A DNA stretch of 64,000 nucleotides, taken from NCBI RefSeq assembly GCF_051020975.1, contig NC_135043.1, forward strand, positions 6,138,001 through 6,202,000, in the 5' to 3' direction. Positions 61,736 to 64,000 of the stretch are shown piece after piece. Position 1 is the stretch's first letter. The number at the start of each line of letters is the position of its first letter. This stretch comes from Osmia lignaria lignaria (lineage: Eukaryota > Arthropoda > Insecta > Hymenoptera > Megachilidae). The notes under the pieces are model-generated. The model was not told the DNA's origin and ran no database searches. It saw only the letters and a program-made list of their open reading frames with translations. The position numbers were made by a program, and so were the translations under genes.

Positions 61736-64000
61736 TAAACAATTTATGTATTTATCCAAATACCATTTTGAATAATTAAAAATTTAATTAACTGGGAACA
61801 TATTTCCAACAAACACGTGAAGGTCACCAAAGTTCCCCGACTGTAAGGCTAGAACGCGAAACGGTGTCATTGAACAAAAGCAATTTAAATTCTGCTAGAT
61901 CAAGCCTATTCCATTATTCACCAAGGTATTCATAACACGAAATGAACATAAAGAATCGAAGCACCTGAAGCACGAACGATATTAGCTGAAACCTTTCGCT
62001 CGAAAAACTAATCCAGACCGTCTTTACGTTACTTTTATACTATCTAAAAGATGCATCTTCCTTCGTCTCCAATTTCAACGGGAACTTTACCAAGTACATT
62101 TTACGCTGATTATAAAATTTTACAGTGCTATAACACGAAATCTATACTAGATTGAAATATTGGCAAGATTTTCATGACTCAATTCAGTTTATATCTATCT
62201 CTTGAAGATTTTATAAAGAAAAGAGAGTTTCGAAAGGGTTTTCCTGAATCGCATGGGAATATGAAGAAGAATAAAGATCAATATTTAGAATTACAAAGCT
62301 GACAGATAACATGAAGTAGAAATTCAATTTTTCTGAAGACAGGTGAAATGGCAATCTTTTCTTTCCTTATGACAATTTAAAACATAGTATGATTCACTTC
62401 AAATAGTAATATTCTGTACGTTCTGCCTATCAATTTTCATGTCCCGTTTAATACAGGAAATCCCCCAAAACTTCTGGTACACCCCATATAAAATATCCAT
62501 TTTGGTGCACTCTTATCGTTCATCTTCGATCCGGTCTCATAAGAGATTTTATCGACATCGCCGACGGAACTCTTCTCGAGTGCATTTGTGAGCCAATGAT
62601 TGCTTCTCGGTGGTATCATGTTCGACGAGGAACTCGCAGACCCCTCGGTCTCGCCAAGTAGCAGAAAGTAAGCAAGGGTAAAGAGTCTGCTGTTATCTTT
62701 TTCTCTTTTCTCGGCTAGTCGTGACAAGGAACACGAGTTAAGTAAGCAAAGAACGAAGGAAGAGAAGAAAGTCAGAACAAACGATGAGAATTCGCTTGGA
62801 AGGGCACGTCTCGCCCTTTGTATTCGAAAATACAAGACTCCTAATTTTTCTAACAGAATGGCGAAAAATTATGACAAAATCATAATAAATCTTTTTATTT
62901 AATTGTAAATTATTTATCAACCCAGTAATGGAAACAAAGAATCTTTCCTTTGAAAGAAAATGACAATAAAACAAGAGGAGAGCGTAATAAATAATCACAG
63001 GTTTTTCAGAATTAATCGGGATAGAATTTTTCTGTTCGATTTTAAACTATTTAGCATAAATTCCGAATTCCATGGACCATACGTCTGGAATGGAAACGAA
63101 AGGGTTCAATACATAATTCACGGGTGTTTTCCGGCGGATTAAATCGATCGATCGTTAATTCATTTTTCCTTTTTACCCATTGTTCTTCTGGGCTAAGAAT
63201 TACGTCCGGCGAATACTCGAGTAGAGAATTAACACCCTCGTCTTTCTTATTCCCGCCACCGATTTTGTTTTGTCGTACACTTTTAACCCTCTCGACGAAG
63301 GAACATTGCTTTCCCGAGCCGTTAACGCCAAGTTACTTTTCCTTTGACTCTCGAGCTTTTGTTCAATTTCCTCCCTCTTTTTTTTTTTGCACAGCTTTGA
63401 AATGAACACTTTTTCGACCAATGAATGCGTTTAATTTAACGGACTTATCTGGGACAATGCAGTCGGTCTAGAAACAATTTTTCTTTGTCAATTGGTCCGC
63501 GGACGTGCCAAGTATTCTCTTCTTCTTGTCTTCTCGAAATAACCGAGCTCGGTGTTGGGACAAGGAGAAACGATCAAGTTGAAAGAAGATTTGTCAAAGG
63601 AAACGGTTACTTTAATGAGAAAACCCTTGAAACAGATATTTCAGGCAAACTATGCTCTCTTTCATGTATTATACTTACTGTGTAATTATTGCTGTTTGAA
63701 ATTTTATTAAAACTGTTTTATTACACGAGTTGTTTAGTTCAGAGAAAAATAAAACATGAATTTTATTTATTCAGGATGTTAAAAAATAAAGAAATCAAAA
63801 CTTTTAGGGGGTTAATAACAAACTATACTAGATAATAAAATAAAATTACTAACTAAAAAGATTTTCAAATAATAATTTAAACATTAATTGAAATAAAAAA
63901 TAGACCATCAAATTTTCTTAAATTCATCCCAAATCTTGTATGAATAAACGTCTACAAATTGAAATTACAATTAACGAACCTTTAATTATATTTTTAAATG

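Larger units (their letters stand above)
40199..64000. other. Upstream region: 5' intron and/or flanking DNA, no recognised gene
   Basis: The first EGF exon needs at least one upstream exon to supply a start and a signal peptide, so part of this region is probably still intron. I could not identify that exon or a promoter. Nothing with a recognisable protein family was found on either strand. Contents seen: cloverleaf-like dyads at 40655-40764, a CpG-rich island at about 46190-46520, a hairpin with the AAAGGGTTAA motif at 49809-49860, short dyads at 49972-49994, 58773-58796 and 61234-61256, repeat arrays at 51871-52040, 54800-54975 and 61338-61735, and a T17 run at 56316-56332. Remaining stretches are AT-rich with no visible structure. 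Confidence 0.6.

Noticed and set aside
62437..62835. Minus-strand 132-codon open frame with hydrophobic segments
   Set aside because: No in-frame ATG precedes the hydrophobic part (it opens at TTG) and no supported splice sites or domain were found.

Overview
The window looks like nuclear DNA of a hymenopteran insect, probably a bee. This is inferred from three things: AT-rich, intron-like sequence interrupted by CpG-rich islands; metazoan splice sites; and frequent copies of a TTAACCCTTT / AAAGGGTTAA motif. No bacterial, viral or intact transposon gene is visible.

One gene is supported, on the minus strand. Five exons, read from high to low coordinates, join with matching codon phases and consensus splice sites: 40198-40082 (six-cysteine EGF-like domain), 28404-28160 (acidic, Asn-glycosylation-rich linker), 27194-26915 (second EGF-like domain with a 47-residue acidic insert carrying Arg-Gly-Asp), 5531-5330 and 2027-1883 (first part of a laminin G domain). 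Joined, they give about 330 residues of a secreted or extracellular-matrix protein. It is most like pikachurin/EGFLAM (Drosophila SP2353-like), with agrin or perlecan relatives as the alternative. The gene is incomplete here. The rest of the laminin G domain and the C terminus lie below position 1, and the N terminus and first exons are above 40198, either undetected or outside the window. Introns are about 11.7 kb, 1.0 kb, 21.4 kb and 3.3 kb.

Everything else is intron or 5' flanking DNA. It holds several decayed tandem repeats: a dispersed family of about 30 bp units at four places, a 32 bp array near 61.5 kb, three copies of a unit of 174-191 bp near 16.9 kb, 44 bp units near 26.8 kb, and 10 bp A/T-rich arrays. 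It also holds GC-elevated islands unusually rich in nested inverted repeats. The best are a nearly fully paired 53-nt hairpin at 14132-14184, cloverleaf-like layouts at 6436-6601 and 40655-40764, and a 20-bp perfect palindrome enclosed by 12-bp arms at 11956-12068. These dyad islands are the most unusual signal that ordinary annotation does not explain. Whether they are RNA structures, enhancer elements, old MITEs or a by-product of CpG-rich composition cannot be settled from the sequence alone.
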